Source: Albula goreensis (lineage: Eukaryota > Chordata > Actinopteri > Albuliformes > Albulidae). From it: DNA of 64,000 nt. The position numbers were made by a program, and so were the translations under genes. The notes under the pieces are model-generated. The model did not search any database and was not told where the DNA came from. It was given only the letters and a program-made list of their open reading frames with translations. The stretch covers positions 35,418,052 to 35,482,051 of the forward strand of contig CM040747.1 of the NCBI GenBank assembly GCA_022829145.1, given 5' to 3'. Below, piece after piece: positions 61,656 through 64,000 of the stretch; the stretch's first letter is position 1; every line of letters starts with the position of its first letter.

Positions 61656-62225
61656 AGAGATGTGGAAGGTGATGGGTAAGGTGTGGAGGGTGATGGGTGT
61701 GTGGAAGGTGATGAGTGTGGGTAGGGTGATGGGGGTGTGGAAAAGGGATGGGAGTGTGGAGAGTGACGGGTGTGTGTAGGGTGATGGGGTGTGGAAGGTC
61801 ATTGGGGTGTGGAGGGTGATGGGTATGTGGAAGGGCATGGGGATGTGGAGAGTGATGAGTAAGGTGTGTAGGGTGATGGGTGTGTGGAAGGTCATTGGGG
61901 TGTGGAGGGTGATGGGTATGTGGAAGGGCATGGGGATGTGGAGGGTGATGAGTAAGGTGTGTAGGGTGATGGGTGTGTGGAAGGTCATTGGGGTGTAGGG
62001 TGATGGGTGTGTGGAGGGTGATGGGGTTCTGGAAGGTGATGTAGGTGTGGAGGGTGATGGGGTTGTGGAAGGTGATGTAGGTGTGGAGGGTGATGGGGTG
62101 TAGGGTGATGGGGGTGTGGAGGGTGATGGGTAAGGAGTGGAAGGTGATGGGTAAGATGGGGAGGTGATGGGTGAGGTGTGAAGTTTGATGGGAAAGGTAT
62201 GCAGGGTGATGGGTAAGGTGTGAAG
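61656..62225 (+). repeat. GGTGATGGGTGTGTGGA minisatellite with 93-bp higher-order units
   Basis: Short units of about 15-18 bp (GTGTGGAGGGTGATGGG and variants) fill the segment. In the centre, a longer block repeats with period 93 bp: GTGGAAGGTCATTGGGGTGT occurs at 61791, 61884 and 61977. Long minus-strand open frames with repeated TPITLHTP residues are a product of the repeat. Confidence 0.92.
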
Positions 62226-62890
62226 CAAATGTTCCTATGCTGTGTGTTTCCAAGGAAACTGTTGTTGGGTACTCATAGGCTTCGGTGAAATAGTTTGTTA
62301 GTTTGCACCGCAGCTCAAATATTCCCTGTAGTGATATTCCGCATATCATCTGTGATATCCATCACAAGAAATGCAAGTAAACACCCCCTAAACTTATATA
62401 CCTTGTTGTGGACTCATTGGTGCCTCAAACGTTAATGGTGACCATGACAACTGATGCCAGAAGAGGGATCTGACTGCAGCGAACGCAACGGCAGGTAACG
62501 TAAGTACCTGTTAACTTGAATACGCAGTATTGCGGACTTAATGGAGAATACACAGGATTTTGTGCTGTTTAAATTACTTCACAAAGAAATTACAATCTAA
62601 TGAATGACTTTGATGAATTACAATTTGAATGAAGTAATCAAACAAAACTAAATACTTAAACTAACTGAAACTCAACAGGACTTGACAAAAGCTACACTGC
62701 AACTGTATGTAATTTAACTCTAATGCACAAATACCACAATAAAAAATAAAATAAACAGTTCTAAGATGAGTGAAGGAGATACAGGAAAACAAGCTGCAGT
62801 AGGGGGATATGAGAAACCACCTTCTTGGCGACAAACATTTATGGAGCAGCAAAGTAAAATTGATGGAAAAGTTTCATCATCTTCATAACA
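62226..62890. other. Unassigned AT-rich sequence
   Basis: No coding pattern, apart from the decayed edge of the helicase remnant on its right. Confidence 0.4.
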
Positions 62891-62899
62891 TAATTTAGA

Positions 62900-63335
62900 A
62901 ACAGTGCCAAAAGTCCATCTGAAGCATCAATGTTTTCAAGTAGCATTACACGTGCATGTACACCAAGCATGATTAATTGTTCCAGACAAGTATTATAAAC
63001 TTTGACATGATGTCCATTTTTTCTTGCCAATTGACCAGTTTTAGCAATCCTTTCAAAATCCTAAGCCTCAATGGAAATGACATCAGGGTATACTTTATGC
63101 AACATCTTAAAGTTATGATCATCAACCTCACTGTTAGTTGCATAAATGTGAATGTCAGTACTCTCTTCCTTCACCTGTCTCACATTTCTGTAGCGCAGTC
63201 GCATCTTATTCTTGTACAGGTTCGTCCTTTTTGTGTTTCCTTATGCAGTTCAGTAATTCTGCAAACTGTGTGTCTTTCTGTCTAACAATATCAGTTAGTT
63301 CAGTCAGAGCAAAATGATTTGAGCATAAATTGACA
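62900..63335 (-). pseudogene. PIF1/Helitron-type helicase remnant
   Basis: On the minus strand, joined frames read NHFALTELTDIVRQKDTQFA then ELLNCIRKH, next IHIYATNSEVDDHNFKMLHK, and after a stop DFERIAKTGQLARKNGHHVK with LGVHARVMLLENIDASDGL. The order FxLTEIxRQKD-xxFAELLNxIR, then (I/L)xATNxEVxxxNxxxL, then LxxGARVMLxxNIDxxDGLVNG, is that of PIF1-like helicases carried by Helitrons. The last motif is cut before VNG. Stops and frame changes make it dead. Confidence 0.7.
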
Positions 63336-63498
63336 CCTTTTGGCTCAGATATATAGAGGTTTAGTTACAGCAAATCGAAATCCACGGCAAAGCCGCCAAA
63401 GAGGGAGTGAGGTCAAATCTCCTGAATGCAATGTCCAATCATCACCAAACTTGAGGTGCCTAATCTACAATCCATTAGAAACGCTCTTCACTCTAACA

Positions 63499-64000
63499 CA
63501 GGGGTCACCAACCTTTTTGAGACTGAGAGCTACTTCAAGGATACTGAATATTACCAAGGGCTACTTCTTTGATACAATCTTACTGAATAACATAGTTGCA
63601 CGGTTCACCTTTAATAATAATGTTATTATCAAGAATAATAACAATAATAATAAATATTCATATATGTGAATAGACTGTCTGATCACATGTTAGTGTTAAT
63701 GATTCCTCACAATAATTTTACAATACTTTTTTGTTCATCAAAAAATTTGCAGCTCTAAATTAAGCTTCAGTTGCTTTTCGTGACTTTTTCACCGGCCTCG
63801 TGAAAAAAAGACTGCTGTTTGCCCAAAGCTGCCTTTAATTCATGGGCTTTTTCTGTCCGTAGTGCGCTGCCAGGTGGGTAGTTAGCATGGAAGCTTTGGT
63901 GACACGTACTGGAGTGTCTCTCCACGTTGTGCCGCTTTGCCGTCGCCCCGCTAATGAGACATACACTTTTTTCACTGTCTTAAAAAATTATTCTTCCTCC
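63499..64000. mobile_element. hAT element, left part, cut by window end
   Basis: Starts CAGGGGTCACCAACCTTTTT then GAGACTGAGAGCTACTTC, a common fish hAT terminus. On the minus strand near 63750-63870 a frame reads KAHELKAALGKQQSLFHEA, which recalls the N-terminal part of GTF2I-repeat/ZBED-like hAT proteins. An AAT-rich run lies at 63610-63660. The rest is outside the window. Confidence 0.6.

Overview
The window is eukaryotic, vertebrate and most likely teleost DNA. It is AT-rich and sparse in exons, with GT-AG introns, long CA/GT microsatellites and a mix of transposons (Tc1, hAT, PIF/Harbinger, CR1 and a second LINE, Helitron-type helicase remnants) usual for ray-finned fish. I cannot name the species. 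A near-complete CR1 copy beside many old DNA transposons hints weakly at an early-branching teleost.

One host gene is clear. The minus strand from 25368 down to 897 carries the first seven coding exons of adenylate cyclase 3 (adcy3), about 507 residues. They encode the N-terminus, the first six-helix membrane domain and almost the whole first catalytic domain (C1), with both metal-binding aspartates. All seven exon joins keep frame and use GT/AG sites. The gene runs off the left edge, so the second membrane half and C2 are outside. A promoter or untranslated exon may lie near 26460-26830, but that is only inferred.

Intron content: intron 4 (12.2 kb) is almost entirely one LINE copy (about 4570-16022) split by an 8019-bp DNA element (7225-15243). 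That element carries a dead hAT transposase and is itself invaded by a second hAT, which is in turn invaded by a Harbinger element. Intron 2 holds a 1208-bp non-autonomous hAT with an 8-bp target duplication, and a diverged repeat whose other copy lies in the intron 4 element.

From 26.9 kb to the right end I find no host gene, only layered repeats: a near full-length CR1 (about 28.6-33.1 kb) holding a 206-bp hAT MITE; a Tc1 remnant; a 28-bp minisatellite; a 6264-bp hAT-bounded domain (36468-42731) with a perfect 8-bp duplication, filled with opposed 48-bp tandem arrays and a tandem pair of fold-back elements; two dead hAT transposases, one split by another hAT (45800-46947); a Harbinger transposase with a 78-bp intron; a probable solo LTR (52027-52703); a Tc1 split by an 861-bp Harbinger derivative; and a 3.7-kb unit (56230-59923) bounded by inverted repeats around a GC-rich minisatellite and a TATA box. 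The right end has a second 206-bp MITE, a 93-bp higher-order minisatellite, a PIF1/Helitron helicase remnant and a cut-off hAT.

The best candidates for something undescribed are the 56230-59923 inverted-repeat unit and the 36468-42731 hAT-bounded domain. I see no sign of a new functional gene system; the interest lies in mobile-element architecture.
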